Part shown: positions 1 through 30,307 of the stretch, one piece after another
Layout of the letters: the number at the start of each line of letters is the position of its first letter
How positions within the stretch are numbered: the first letter of the stretch is position 1
Assembly (NCBI GenBank): GCA_963693365.1
Contig: CAVNZM010000009.1
Location: forward strand, 2,046,001-2,110,000
Direction: 5' to 3'
DNA: 64,000 bases
Source of the DNA: Amoebidium appalachense
Lineage: Eukaryota > Ichthyosporea
Position numbers and translations under genes: made by a program
Notes under the pieces: generated by a model
What the model was told of the DNA's origin: nothing
Seen by the model: the letters and a program-made list of their open reading frames with translations, nothing else
Database searches by the model: none

Positions 1-106
1 GGCTGAAGACAAGCAGTTGTGATGAAGAGAGAAGGGGAGGAGGGTATAAGAATGGAGAGGTGGAATTGTGGGTTTAGATAAGGGAAGAGTATAGTGGTCC
101 CTGTAC

Positions 107-490
107 CTTGTCGGAGTGGTAGACGCCGGTTAGGGTTTGGCCACACCAGCATGAGGCATTTGTGAGGCTGTATGAGTGGTATCTGAACCACGAAAAATAG
201 ATCTGCCCGTTGATAAATAGCTCAAACCCTTGGTTGTATACCATGGTCCATCTTCCGAGCCTACCCTTGTTGTCTCGCGCCATGTCAGGCTCGATCAACT
301 CCACAACGTAAACATCCTCTGGGTCAAACTCGGGGTACTTGAAGCAGTTTAGGCTCTTGTCGTTGTGGTTGCTTCCAAGTTCAAAGATCCATTTTCCAAG
401 CACTTCTTGGCGGGAACAGTCTGTGGGCACGTCGGACAGTGCTAGCCCGCATAGAGCGGCTAGCGTTAAAATCTTCATATACATTATCAT
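107..490 (-). CDS. CTSC: Cathepsin C (dipeptidyl peptidase 1)-like, first coding exon, partial at left edge
   Basis: This exon encodes the N-terminal exclusion domain of a cathepsin C-like lysosomal cysteine protease, which removes dipeptides from substrate N termini. It reads a signal peptide (about residues 5-20), then a mature start with DVPTDCS, LGKWIFELGS, a Cys at NCFKYPE, and the strongly diagnostic MVYNQGFELFING and YFSWFRYH segments, followed by the TGVYHSDK end of the domain. In animal enzymes this domain blocks the back of the active-site cleft and enforces exopeptidase action. The exon ends after an AAG codon at 107 with donor GTACAG, phase 0. The papain-like catalytic domain must lie in exons to the left of the window. 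In-frame ATGs exist at 490, 484 and 478; the third places the signal peptide best. Family identity comes from pattern recognition of the exclusion domain only. Confidence 0.78.
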
Positions 491-1150
491 TATTCAGCTC
501 CGCGACTTAGACCATATCATGAGAACAATGTTTGTTTGAGTTTCCCTGAGTGTTTTTGTCTGTAAACAAGAGAAGCGACATATACACATGATTATAAGCC
601 AATCAGTAAGGAAATGCTTATCAGCATGGATCATATCATTACAGCTCGTCTATAATGAGCCATGCCTGCACATGAGAAAAACGAAGTGATGCAATGTTGG
701 TTTTTTTTTTGGAATAATCATTTTTTTTTTCATACTTTACTACATAAGACCAGGTGGACCAGGATGTGTGCCTGGTAGAGTGGTACTGCATCACAAAGTT
801 TACACAAGTGGCACCAGTGCCACAGACTGGCAACAGACAGTGCTGTCTGTGAACGACCAATCCGGTACCATCATTCTACAGTCCACATCATTCTATAGAG
901 GGGTGCCAAACATTTGTTGCAGGTACCGGCTTTTACAGCAACTTCTACTAACCGGGCCTCTCCGTATGAAATAGACATCCATATAGCATCGATTCTCATA
1001 CGTCGAATCCGTGATATGCAATTGAACTATAAACCGTAAAACCGTTAGATTTTTTAAAGCAGTAGGCTCATTTCTGAACTGCAACCTGAATTTATAGGCT
1101 CATACACAATATCAACGTATACAAGACCAGCAACGCAGCAAGACCTTGTT
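491..1150. other. Intergenic, upstream of the cathepsin C-like gene
   Basis: No convincing coding exon was seen. The stretch presumably holds the promoter of the leftward cathepsin C-like gene. It has two T-runs near 701 and 721, and short ORFs without domain character on both strands. Confidence 0.4.
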
Positions 1151-1253
1151 TTGCACCTCTCTTTGACTTTCAAAAAAGGTAATAATACTCTGGCGAGGAT
1201 TCGACGTAGGATGATTCGAAGTTCTTTGGCGCCGGCCCCGGCCCAGGTCCGGA

Positions 1254-4053
<2,800 letters not shown>

Positions 4054-4893
4054 CAGACACAACATAAAAATCTTGTCAAACTTCTTTACCATGGACTGCC
4101 ACGTTTCTCAAGAGGACTTCACACAAGAGATGGCGATACTACCTGGTCACTATCACGGTAACCGTTATTAATAGGCAAACCTGGTACTGTATCACATTTC
4201 AAATAGCTCTAGCTAATCAGGAACGTATGCATACTAATGATTCAACAATTTGTACACTGAGTGACTTTATCATCGGAGTGCTTACACCAGTGTTGACTAT
4301 AGTTCAGTGTGTCAGGCCTGTACTGCTTTTTGGGGAATCTACGGCCAAGTGACTTTGATAAGGTCACTCCGTGACCCCCCCACATTGTTGAACCACAACA
4401 ATACCCGGTGACATGCACACTTACGTTTTTTCGTATACAACGGTCAGCCCGGTAAGTAAGTTACTACATAGTTTTATTCACGGTGCCCCATATCTGTTCA
4501 CACTGTGAACCCAGTTGGAGCTCTCAGATGCCAGATTTTCGTTCTGCTAATCTGCTTTCTCCGTACACACACGTGCATATCGGGTGATATAACTGCCATT
4601 TTGGAAAAATATATATTACCGACCTGCTTTCTGCGGGTACGTGTTCTGAGATTAAACTCACTACTTGTGCAAAGAGAATTACACTAGCAGCTGAGCAAAC
4701 AGTCAACCCAGGACCTTCCACTAACCAAAAAGATGGCGTGCATGTGTTGTGTCAGATGAAAATTTACGTTACCGTATTCACCTCTAATTTAAAAAGCTTT
4801 CGTGAAATCTTACGCACATCATCGCACACCACAACGAACATGTACATTACATATCACGTCACGAATGTACGCGTACACGCAGCTACCTTTTTT
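4054..4893. other. Intergenic, nothing recognised
   Basis: Ordinary mixed-composition DNA between the repeat cluster and the 3' end of the leftward membrane-protein gene. Short ORFs on both strands lack domain features. Confidence 0.4.
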
Positions 4894-5406
4894 TTAACTG
4901 AGCATCTCCACAGCAGACGCAGAGTTGGACGCGGCCCCTGCATTCATAGAAGAGTAAGCGAAGTACGCACCACCGCCGAGAAGCGCGCAGCCTGCCGTTG
5001 CGCCGACAGCAATACCAGCAATAGCACCAGTTGAGAGGGGAGTGGCGTCTGTACTCTTCAAGTTTTCACCCGCCGTGCCCACGCTTGCAGTAGAGCCCGA
5101 GCCTCCAGTGTGCTGGGTGGTGCTAGACCCACTGGTCCCAGATTTGGCGGAGTCCGCGGGTTTGGAGGTGTCCTGGCTGCCGGATGCAGCACCAGAATCA
5201 GCACCCGAACCACTGCCACGGTTATCCTGACCGTCCTCAGGGGCATCGACGTATTCAGTCACGCAGGCAGTGGGTTCAGGGCCCGGGACATCGTCAACGG
5301 GGTCTGCAACTGCACCAGAATTATCCCTCCTCCAAACGGGATTGAAGGCGTCGGCGGAAATGGCCGCGGTGGCCAGAACGGCAGCAATGGCTTTGAAAGC
5401 AACCAT
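4894..5406 (-). CDS. Small secreted or membrane-anchored Gly/Ser/Thr-rich protein
   Basis: An intronless reading frame of 170 codons. It begins with a clear signal peptide (MVAFKAIAAVLATAAISADA). A short acidic ectodomain containing one Cys follows (about residues 20-65), then a low-complexity Ser/Gly/Thr/Asp stretch that looks like an O-glycosylated stalk. Near the C terminus a hydrophobic small-residue segment (STGAIAGIAVGATAGCALLG, about residues 125-150) would serve as a single membrane anchor, followed by a short Ala/Ser-rich tail. The layout fits a type I surface protein with a mucin-like stalk. The frame stays open to an upstream ATG at 5430, but the start at 5406 puts the signal peptide at the N terminus. 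I do not recognise a family. The signal peptide plus terminal transmembrane segment make it likely real. Confidence 0.65.
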   Translation of the reverse strand: MVAFKAIAAVLATAAISADAFNPVWRRDNSGAVADPVDDVPGPEPTACVTEYVDAPEDGQDNRGSGSGADSGAASGSQDTSKPADSAKSGTSGSSTTQHTGGSGSTASVGTAGENLKSTDATPLSTGAIAGIAVGATAGCALLGGGAYFAYSSMNAGAASNSASAVEMLS

Positions 5407-5430
5407 TTTATGTGTGTTTAACAACCGCAA

Positions 5431-7299
5431 GAGAGGAAACGATGTGTGAGTTCTAAGTAAAGTAGGTCATGAATGTGTACCTAAAGGGACCACAAACGCG
5501 ACTGCTGGTGTGGGTGGGGTGGTGGTGGCTTCTTATGACGAGGACTCCTTGCAAAATGAGTTCGTGTATTTGAATATTGGGCGACACTGATTGGTCGACA
5601 CAAATTACGCTGGCATACTGATATTACTGAGCATGAAAGATCCAAAAAATACGGAACATTTTGCTGGTATTGAAGAAGAAAACTCCAAAAATACATAACC
5701 AAGTACAATCATACTATTGCATCACATATTCTAGTTGAAAGAACAATCACTTAATATCTGGAGACAGCCTCGGAAAAGGTTGCCTAAATTTACTTTGTCC
5801 ACATTCATTTACCGCGCTCAGTCAAAGGTGTCTAAAGTATTCTTACATTCTATTGGCTACGAATGCGCCTGGGGAGGCTGGGCAGCGCGCTTATGTATAC
5901 ATGTAAAAGTCGCCGTGGAACTCTATAGACCTATGGTAAAAAAAATAGAAGACTTGACGAATTCAATTACAAATTCCAATACGCCTCTGCTTATATATTT
6001 TTGATAGTCAGCGTTTTTTTTTAAAGATTCATAATAGCCAGGACGTGTCTGGACACTGTGGACACTGGTGGCAGTGTGGAAGTGCCATAGACTACGGCTG
6101 CCTTGTATTTGCCAATTATCATGCATTGGATGTACGCCTTCCCTTTCGGCCAGTGGATCTGCGATGCGGGCTTCACTAATCACTGGAAGGCACCGCTTGC
6201 TCTCAGCTCCCACCCCTGCTTGCAAGGCCGCCCTCCTAACACGTACTGTAGCCGATTCTGCACATACCTAGCCGAGTCCACGGCTTTACTATGATGACCA
6301 TAGGGTGACCCACAATCCAAAGCACAACAGTGTGCTCGTGCGTGAGGCCACCTGGGCTTGAGACGATATGCCCGGTGGCCACGTGGATGTGCACGCGGCC
6401 GCGCGGCGCGCGGCGTCATGCATGGCTGCGCTGGACCGCAGTGACCGCAAGTCGCCCTTTATCATATGTACATATCATATGTAAGCCACAGCTACAATTT
6501 GGTCTATACTTGCAAGATGGTGATATACAGTACTGGCAGTGCTTCGTAACAAATCTTATGTTCACTGTCACATTCACTGCTGAAAAGTCAATCAAAATAT
6601 CAGTCGATCGTCGTCCATGCCCGCCACTAATCAAAATGTGCACTAAAAGACCTTATATGGTGCTAACGGTGCGCATTTGTCCAATCACAGATGACCCAAA
6701 GTCAAGATTGTGTACAAGTTGTGAAGATCCGAGGAAAGTTTGACTCCGGTCCTCGGAGCCGGTCATTTTCTCCTCTGCTCCTCTGAACAGGAAAACTAAC
6801 ATCACTTGCTAGTTTGGAAAGTTTTGTAGCAACTGGAAAAGTGCCGGTAACAGCATATTAGCGCCTGATAATTGCCTTTCCTTTGTGCCTATTTGGACCG
6901 CTTACCATAAACTGCAGCCGCAGGCCCGCATGCCGAAGCTTGCAAGCTTTCCTTAAGTCCGCGCGGCTCCGCGCATATGATGCCGCCGTCCCCCGAGACT
7001 CGCGAGTCGCGCGGCTCCTCATACTCCTTTTGGCGGGCAAAAACTCGATTCAGTGCACACCGCCGACACCGTGGCACACAAAAGAGCACACTACATATGC
7101 CTGTAATAGTACCGTGACTAAAAACGTTAGATGGCTGAAGTTGATGTTAGTTCAACGTGCAACAGAAACGCTTGGAGCACATGAAACAATGAGTAAAAGC
7201 ATTCAACGCACTTTCCTCACCAGCTGTCAAGTATCATGTTCTATAATGCGTGTGACGTTTGTTCACATTGAACGCACGAGGCCAGAATATGGCGTTTAG
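5431..7299. other. Intergenic, nothing recognised
   Basis: Unique-sequence DNA of moderate GC. Short ORFs on both strands have no domain character. A GC-rich patch with short palindromes lies at 6390-6440 and another at 6930-7020. No tRNA-like or coding signal was found. Confidence 0.4.
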
Positions 7300-7469
7300 A
7301 TTATGAGGCTGGGCGACTCTCTGAAGACTGCGAATCTTTATATCCCGCACATAATGCTTTGGGGAAGCAACTAATTCCAGTTGTCAGCGCTAGGTCTTCT
7401 GTCTTAGCATAAACGTCGGTTGACGGAAGTGCAGGAGAAGAAAGGACGAAGCTCGTCGAAGGAGGTAGG

Positions 7470-8657
7470 GGACGAAGACATGGATAAAGGCTATTTGGGG
7501 TGGGTTTATTTTTTGGTGGGTTTAGGTTAGGGGGAGCCGAAGTAGTGGGAGCGGCCGAGTATTCTTGGTGCGCAAGGAAGGTTAGGCTGTGTGCAGAGGG
7601 AGGGAGGGGAGCGTGGGGGAAGACAGAGACGGATGTGTGGGTGTGTGGGAGGGGGGGGGGGGGGGGGGAGGGGGAGGGGGGGGAGGAGGGGGGAGAGGGG
7701 GGAGAGAGAGAGGGGGAGAGAGAGAGGGGGAGGGGGGAGAGTGTAAGAGAGAGAAAGATAGGTAGGGAGAGAGAGAGAGAGAGCGGTGTGTGTGTGTGTG
7801 TGTGTGTGGTGGGAGGGGGGGCGGGGTAGGAGGGGGGGGGAGGGGGGAGGGGGGAGAGCGCTGAGCGAGGGAGAGAAAGCTGAGAAAGAGAGAGAGGGAG
7901 ATGGGAGAACAATTGGAGAACGTGTTTGTATGTGTTTGCCTGGGTGAATGTGGGTGGTGGGCAAGAGAGGGTCGGAAGTCGAGGGAAAAGGGAGAGGGGG
8001 GGGGGGGGGGAAGGAGAGAGGGAGGGGGAGTGAGAGAGAGGGAGGGAGAGGGGGAGGGGGAAGGAGGAAGAATGGGGAGAGAGAGGTGGGGAGAGAGTGT
8101 GTGTATGTGTGTGCATGTGTGTGGGCGGGTGAGCGGGTATGTTGTTGTGTGTGTGTAAATTTTGTGTGTAACTGTGTGTGCGTGTGTTCAGGGAAAGCCG
8201 AGGTAGGGCGGGGTTCGTGTCTTTTTGGGTATTGTAGTAGGAAAAAAAATACGAAAGGGCTTGTATGGTGGTGGGTCGGATCAAAATGCAAGGGGTTGAA
8301 AAGGATGATCGTTAATAACGGGGCTCGTACGTCTTGAGGGCATGATCAGTGGTGTGAGTAGGCCGTGGAAAGCGATCATGGTGCAGAAGCCGACAGGTGT
8401 TGGACACATCTGAAATGGCGGGACTGGGGAAGGGATAGTCTTGTAGAACGTGCTTGTTAGAGCAGATAATGTCTGCATGTGCTGGGGAATGGGTGGGGTG
8501 GGGCCAGGGGGAGGAAGCGGGAGGGGCGGGGGGGGGGGGGGGGGGGGGGGTTTGAGAGTAGGAGGGCGGGTGGGAAAGCAGCTTGTGGGGAGGGTGTGGT
8601 GTAGGAGGGAGGGGCGAGGGGAAGAAGTTTGTGTGTGTGTGTGTGTGCGCGCGCGCG

Positions 8658-8724
<67 letters not shown>

Positions 8725-8927
8725 TGCGCATTCGTGTGTGTGTACACACATGCATGTGGTTGTTAGGGGGGGGGGGGGGGGGGGGGGGGCAGGTGTCGCA
8801 TGCGCAGGGAGCCGCTCAAGGGGGCCACACACGCACGTGCTTTGCTTTTCAATTTTCTTTCTTCCTTTGTTTGTTTCTCGTTTGGGTTTGTTATTTTTCC
8901 CTTGGGGAAGGAGGAGGGGGGGGTAGA

Positions 8928-8963
<36 letters not shown>

Positions 8964-9059
8964 CTGCAGCTTGAGACAGACCACCACACAGGTACATACA
9001 CGTGGGTGGAACGTAGAGAACAAACCTGGATGGATGGGTGTTAGGGAGGGAGAAATGAA

Positions 9060-9090
<31 letters not shown>

Positions 9091-9440
9091 GCTTACGAGT
9101 ATTATGTGGCAAGATGGGACTATATGTGTATGGTGTGCGCGCTGTATTTTGAATATTGTGTAATGTGTACACGGTTTTTCTTTTGGCTTTCTGTTTTCTT
9201 TCCTCTCTTCATTTCTGCGTCGTCTTCTTGTTTTTTGGCCCCCCCCCTCCCCCCCCCCCCCCCTCTCCCCCCGTGCGCACGCGCGTGTGTGGCACTGTCA
9301 TTGATGGTTTTTTGGGGGGGATTTGAGGGAGAGGGGGGGAGGGGGGGAGGGTAACCAGGAACATAGGTGCAATTTTTTTTAAGAGGCTCTGGAGATTTGG
9401 GGGGAGGAGGAGGAGGGGGGAGGGGGGGGGGGGAGTGAGG
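7470..9440. repeat. G/GA/GT-rich simple-repeat cluster upstream of the AF10-like gene
   Basis: Long purine-rich sequence with G runs near 7650-7668, 8530-8550, 8766-8789, 8930-8963 and 9060-9089, (GT)n at about 8628-8714 broken by GCGCGC, and a C run at about 9240-9263. The long minus-strand frames here are poly-Pro/Ser or His-Thr artefacts. Islands of unique DNA at 8281-8520 and 9440-9650 show no clear exon. Confidence 0.85.
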
Positions 9441-9651
9441 GTGGGCGAGAGTAACCCTGAGTCCTTTGGCTCTCCATCTCCCCCTCTTTGCCCTTGCTCT
9501 GATGCTTCTTTTACCCTGCACGAAACATTCACTCTCCACTATAAGCCATCGAGATTCCCCTCGGGCTAACCTTTTACTCTGCCACGTTCTTGCATACAGT
9601 TTTTTTTGCAGAACTCAGTAGTGTGGAAATAATACTACAGCAAATGTGAAA

Positions 9652-24842
<15,191 letters not shown>

Positions 24843-25586
24843 TCACTGACAAGCACAACGAAACTTCACAACGGCAATGGGAAGCAGTTGCCTCGTGTCG
24901 CGAGACACATACAGGTAACCATCATACGGCCTTTCGTAGTCTTTCCCTTTCTCGCCCAAAGCCAAACGACACACAAGAATCTGCTGCCCGTGGCGGGAAT
25001 AACGTGCACATGTGCCTGCATGGATGGATGTGTACTCGCCTGCACCCCTCACGTTCCCCACGCACGTCCCCCTTTTCTTTTCGTCGAAACCACATTTGCA
25101 TATGGAATCAATAGCATCTGGTGTAGTCCCATGGAAGACTAGCTGGACGTGTGTGTTTTCGTGAGTGTCGCAGAATTCTGCCCACTGCTGGTAGACTTTT
25201 TCGTTTCCGTGACACACTTGATATGTGTGGTGTGTGGTGGTTTCCTGTGTGGGGACAACCATGTAATCTTCGTCAATATCTCTGTATTCGCTCGTGAAAT
25301 CGTATATGTGGTGCGGGTTCACATGCTCTCCCTTGTAATCAAGCAACTGAACCCACTCAAGTTTGAGGTTGGAGTCTTCGAGTTTGTCCTCTATTTCGGA
25401 TATGACCTCTTCTATATGTTGCTTCTCGCTTTGTTCAGCCTGCACATTATTGTCATGTGGCCGGATAGAGTAAGAAAGGGTACCTTGTATATCGCTGCCG
25501 GCTCCCATTTTCGTTTTCGTTTTAGCACAACTGCAAGTTGGCACATAAAATGTCCAGAATGGAGATTTTCGTGGTGATGGATGCAT
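24843..25586 (-). CDS. PARP-catalytic-domain protein, probable mono-ADP-ribosyltransferase
   Basis: An intronless 247-codon frame whose C-terminal half (about residues 70-245) has the PARP catalytic fold signature. HGTTPDAIDSICKCGFD (His152) matches the NAD-binding H of the H-Y-E triad, and RGAGEYTS (Tyr185) matches the GxGxYF element. DGYLYVSRDTRQLLPIAVV aligns with the strand carrying the catalytic Glu, where this protein has Leu225. An H-Y-L triad is typical of enzymes that add single ADP-ribose units, not chains. A Trp-containing segment and ENTHVQLVFHGT precede it as in PARP10-15 type enzymes. Two starts are possible: 25586, or 25508 (MGAGSDIQ). A TATA-like sequence only about 20 nt before the first ATG favours the second. 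No partner domain such as a macrodomain or WWE is visible in the short N terminus. Confidence 0.72.
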   Translation of the reverse strand: MHPSPRKSPFWTFYVPTCSCAKTKTKMGAGSDIQGTLSYSIRPHDNNVQAEQSEKQHIEEVISEIEDKLEDSNLKLEWVQLLDYKGEHVNPHHIYDFTSEYRDIDEDYMVVPTQETTTHHTYQVCHGNEKVYQQWAEFCDTHENTHVQLVFHGTTPDAIDSICKCGFDEKKRGTCVGNVRGAGEYTSIHAGTCARYSRHGQQILVCRLALGEKGKDYERPYDGYLYVSRDTRQLLPIAVVKFRCACQ

Positions 25587-25607
25587 GAAAGTGCGCCACC
25601 GTCTTTG

Positions 25608-25616
25608 TTTATATAC
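25608..25616 (-). promoter_or_regulatory. TATA-like box of the PARP-like gene
   Basis: Reads GTATATAAA on the gene strand, about 20 nt upstream of the ATG at 25586 and 100 nt upstream of the ATG at 25508. A usual 25-30 nt distance to transcription start would put the 5' end near the first ATG. Confidence 0.4.
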
Positions 25617-26590
25617 CCTTTGGAACTGGTAGTCACCCAGTACTTACATTCTATTGATCGGTGGGCTGTAATATTTCAAGATTCATAAAGGCATTGATTT
25701 ATGCATATGAGAGCTTTAACGAACCAAAAAATTAGGTGCGTATAACCTAATAATAAATATATAAATATTTACTGGCCAAACAAGGACAGCAAACCATCTG
25801 TATGCAGCAATATAACGCAAATGTATTTTTGAACCCGCCGTAAAGGTTTGAACTGGGGTTGAAAAGCGAGTATAAGGAGATAAAAGCAACCAATTGAAAA
25901 GCCTTGAAATGCGCTAGAACGTTCGAGAACCAATCAACTTGATGCTCAAACCGTGAGGTTGCCCGTAATGGCTACATTTCAAATTCAAACGTCGTTGTTT
26001 GATTGGCGATTAGTTGGGGCGTTGGTCTTTATGGCGGCAAATGTTTCTATTAAAACCTAACTATACTTTATGCTTCGCTATTTATCATTTTTACTCTTGG
26101 CGATCTGAGGCACACGGTTCCTCTTCTCATTGGTGGTACTGCAGTATCATCATCCCGCCGGCGCGAAGTTCGAACTTGCTCGAACGAACGTGTACGGTAC
26201 CGTATACGTAGCCTACCATATACTTGTAGGTACGGTGTGGGGTCAACATGTGCATGCAGTATGTGCAGGAGAAAACAGCCGAGTGTTTTGTCACCGTAGT
26301 ATTTTTTTTTCCCCCTCTTTTTTTGATCGTTGGACACATGTGAGGCAGCTTTATATCACGGCTGCGTGGTGCTGTATATATATATATCGAGTGTTTTTAT
26401 AGGCTGGGTTCAGGTTTCAGCTGGTGCCTGGGAAACTTAGAAGAGTTTAAACAACCATTTGTCACGCAGAAACTGCAGATGACTCTGTAGGGTTGTAAGT
26501 GTGGGACACAACTTCACGGGCAAGAGGTCTGCGCAGAAAAACACGAGATGCAGCGGGGCTCAAGAGGCGCACAATAGAGACACCCACGGC
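25617..26590. other. Intergenic, AT-leaning, nothing recognised
   Basis: Unique DNA upstream of the PARP-like gene with an (AT)n patch at about 26374-26388. No exon or RNA gene was seen. Confidence 0.4.
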
Positions 26591-28110
<1,520 letters not shown>

Positions 28111-29248
28111 AGACCCTTGTTGTCTACACAGGAAACACCCTTTAGAACGGGAGCACTTGCACCCACACGGGCCTATCCTACACACCGTCGCTAAGTGGCA
28201 CATACAGTCAGACATTCGCTCATTTGCTCACAGTGTTTCACGCTGGCACATCGATACGCACACACATAGTTATCCATGGCCAAACTCTTTCTGCCTGCAT
28301 CTGCACAACAAACATAACTTGGATTAGTTGAACGTGGATTTACTGTACCGCTTGTATGTGTGTGCCTGTGTACGTGTGTTTGTTGGGGTGCCCGGAGTGC
28401 TGGGTGGTGGGGTTGGGGTTGGGTGGGTGGGTGGGTGGAAGGGGGGGGGTTGGGTGTGTGGAGTTGGGGGTGGGGGGAGAGGAGAGAGGAGGGGGAGGCA
28501 AGGGAAAGCTAATGGAGTGGGCCGGGGAGTCTGAGACTCTGGGGTTCGGGTGGGGTTGGTGGGGGGAAAGGGGGTGTGGCATTGCATTGGGGGGAGGGGG
28601 GGGAGGGGGGGGGGGGGGGGGGGGGTGAGATTTAGAGGCTACAGGGACAGGAACTTATTTGGCCAAAATACAGATGCCAAGTTCAGCTTTTGGCCAAGTC
28701 CTTTTTGAGTGATATTCTGTCTTCTCGTGCGTCCATGTGCAGGCTAAATGAATGTATTTTATTATGCTTATGAATACTATTCTGCAACGTTAATCGAACT
28801 GCTTGCATGTGCATTCACGTTGTGATGGCCTCATCCAAATACAAACCTATGTCTGAAATATGTTAGTGTGATGTATGTACGGGCAGACTGTATCAACTCC
28901 CTCGCCCCTCAATTAATATTTTGAACAATTTGCCTCAATGAAACAATGTGCACCATGTTTAGGGATTGTCGTGATGGGCCAAGGGAGGATAAATGATCGA
29001 CACATATGCACCAGGAGGATGTATAACTCAAAATACAATCCTGGAGCTCGTTTTATTATGTTATGTATCGAATTACTTCACTCTAGGTTACGGATTACTT
29101 TACAAATCGGTTGAAAGCTAGCTCACCTTCAGGGAAAGTTTAAAAGACTGATCATCCTACTCTTTACTCTTATCACATTCATTCGCATTTTTCTGGAGGC
29201 ACCAAAAGGCTCTCCTCTTACGCTTACATACAGAAAGATACACCACAT
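28111..29248. other. Intergenic downstream of the cyclin gene
   Basis: G-rich patch 28375-28626 with a terminal G run. The remainder is unique, AT-leaning DNA without a recognisable exon. Confidence 0.4.
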
Positions 29249-29956
29249 TCAGAAGTTTTGCGCGTCTACGCACTGGCGTTTGCTAGGATAAAAATCGTCG
29301 GTCGGAGTGTCGTAGCACCGTTTGATCGATGCAACATCTTGCTTGAGTGGCTGGCAGTCTGGGATTAGGGTACCCGGCGACTGGGGAGACGGGGGGTATG
29401 CAGTAACAACCATAGGAGATGAGGTGGGAATTGGCGTCGACGGACACGAGGGAAGGGTGGGGACGAGCTGGCCGGGCTTGGCAGAAGAATTGCTGAGTGC
29501 AGGGCAGAGGAAGCCAGCCAGAAGCATCATGATGCTGTGGGGAATGTCCCCCTGCGTATGACTCGATGAATGTGCGCGTTGATACAGCCCGGCCCAGAGA
29601 TTGAACTGGCTCTGACGTACGTACAACTCATAGCCTAGGGCATTCAGGACCTCCCTTTCCATCAAGATGACGTCACGTGGTGAGAGTCCACACCAGCTGG
29701 CCCAGTGCCTGCTACGATAACTGCTCTCCTCTACGTATTTGCTGCTGAGAATTAGGCACCCAACGTAAATACAATGGGGACAGGTGGGCCCCGTTTGTGC
29801 CTGCCTGCAATGGGCTGCGAAACGGGTGCCGTATATCATGGAGACTACAAAAACGGCTCGTGATGCCCGCGCTGATTGAAGGAGCCTGCGAACATATTTC
29901 TCGAAGCTCTCTCCGGACATGGCATGGTTGCAGGTTACGGCATTAACGAAAGTCAT
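29249..29956 (-). CDS. PCL/PHO80-type cyclin
   Basis: An intronless 235-residue protein with a single cyclin box at about residues 15-125. Diagnostic pieces are ESFEKYVRRLLQSAR, VFVVSMIYGTRF, the helix with CLILSSKYVEESSYRSRHWA, and LMEREVLNALGYELYV followed by QFNLW. This is the pattern of the fungal Pcl1/2 and Pho80 class and of related P/U-type cyclins of protists, which activate a Pho85/CDK5-like kinase. The remaining 110 residues are Ser/Pro-rich with many SP and TP dipeptides, and probably disordered. The start at 29956 gives a short N-terminal lead before the box, as expected. The upstream region to the right has an E2F-like site and CCAAT elements, consistent with cell-cycle control, though that is inference. 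Confidence 0.8.
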   Translation of the reverse strand: MTFVNAVTCNHAMSGESFEKYVRRLLQSARASRAVFVVSMIYGTRFAAHCRQAQTGPTCPHCIYVGCLILSSKYVEESSYRSRHWASWCGLSPRDVILMEREVLNALGYELYVRQSQFNLWAGLYQRAHSSSHTQGDIPHSIMMLLAGFLCPALSNSSAKPGQLVPTLPSCPSTPIPTSSPMVVTAYPPSPQSPGTLIPDCQPLKQDVASIKRCYDTPTDDFYPSKRQCVDAQNF

Positions 29957-30172
29957 TTTTCGTGTTGTATCAAAGAAGGTAAGTGTGCGTGTATGTTCGT
30001 ACTACGCCCTTACATACAAGATGAAAGCTATATACAAGTGAGACAGGCCGGGCGTCGCCTGTAGAGTAACAGCTCGGCGTTTTACGGCACGTGTGTGTCG
30101 TTGAACTGCAGGCCCGATAGAGCGACAGCATGCTTATAAGGCCATCTGTCCGCAGCTTATTCGGCTCATTAG

Positions 30173-30182
30173 TTTTCCCGCC
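30173..30182 (+). promoter_or_regulatory. E2F-like site upstream of the cyclin gene
   Basis: TTTTCCCGCC matches the E2F/DP consensus TTTSSCGC. It lies about 220 bp upstream of the cyclin ATG. TCGGCT occurs nearby at about 30161, 30192 and 30252. Single-site matches of this length arise by chance, so support is contextual. Confidence 0.4.
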
Positions 30183-30220
30183 TAACATTTATCGGCTTAG
30201 GTGAAAATCTGAGGCGTCCA

Positions 30221-30307
30221 CGTGTTTTGATTGGCTCCAGAGCCCGCTAAATCGGCTAAACAGACATATAAAGCCGTTAGGATGTCCGCTAGGCCAATCA
30301 AAACACG
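30221..30307. repeat. 15-bp perfect inverted repeat carrying CCAAT/ATTGG
   Basis: CGTGTTTTGATTGGC at 30221-30235 and its exact complement GCCAATCAAAACACG at 30293-30307, separated by 57 nt. Each arm contains a CCAAT core, and CACGTG overlaps the left arm edge. It lies about 265-350 bp upstream of the cyclin start codon. Confidence 0.8.
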
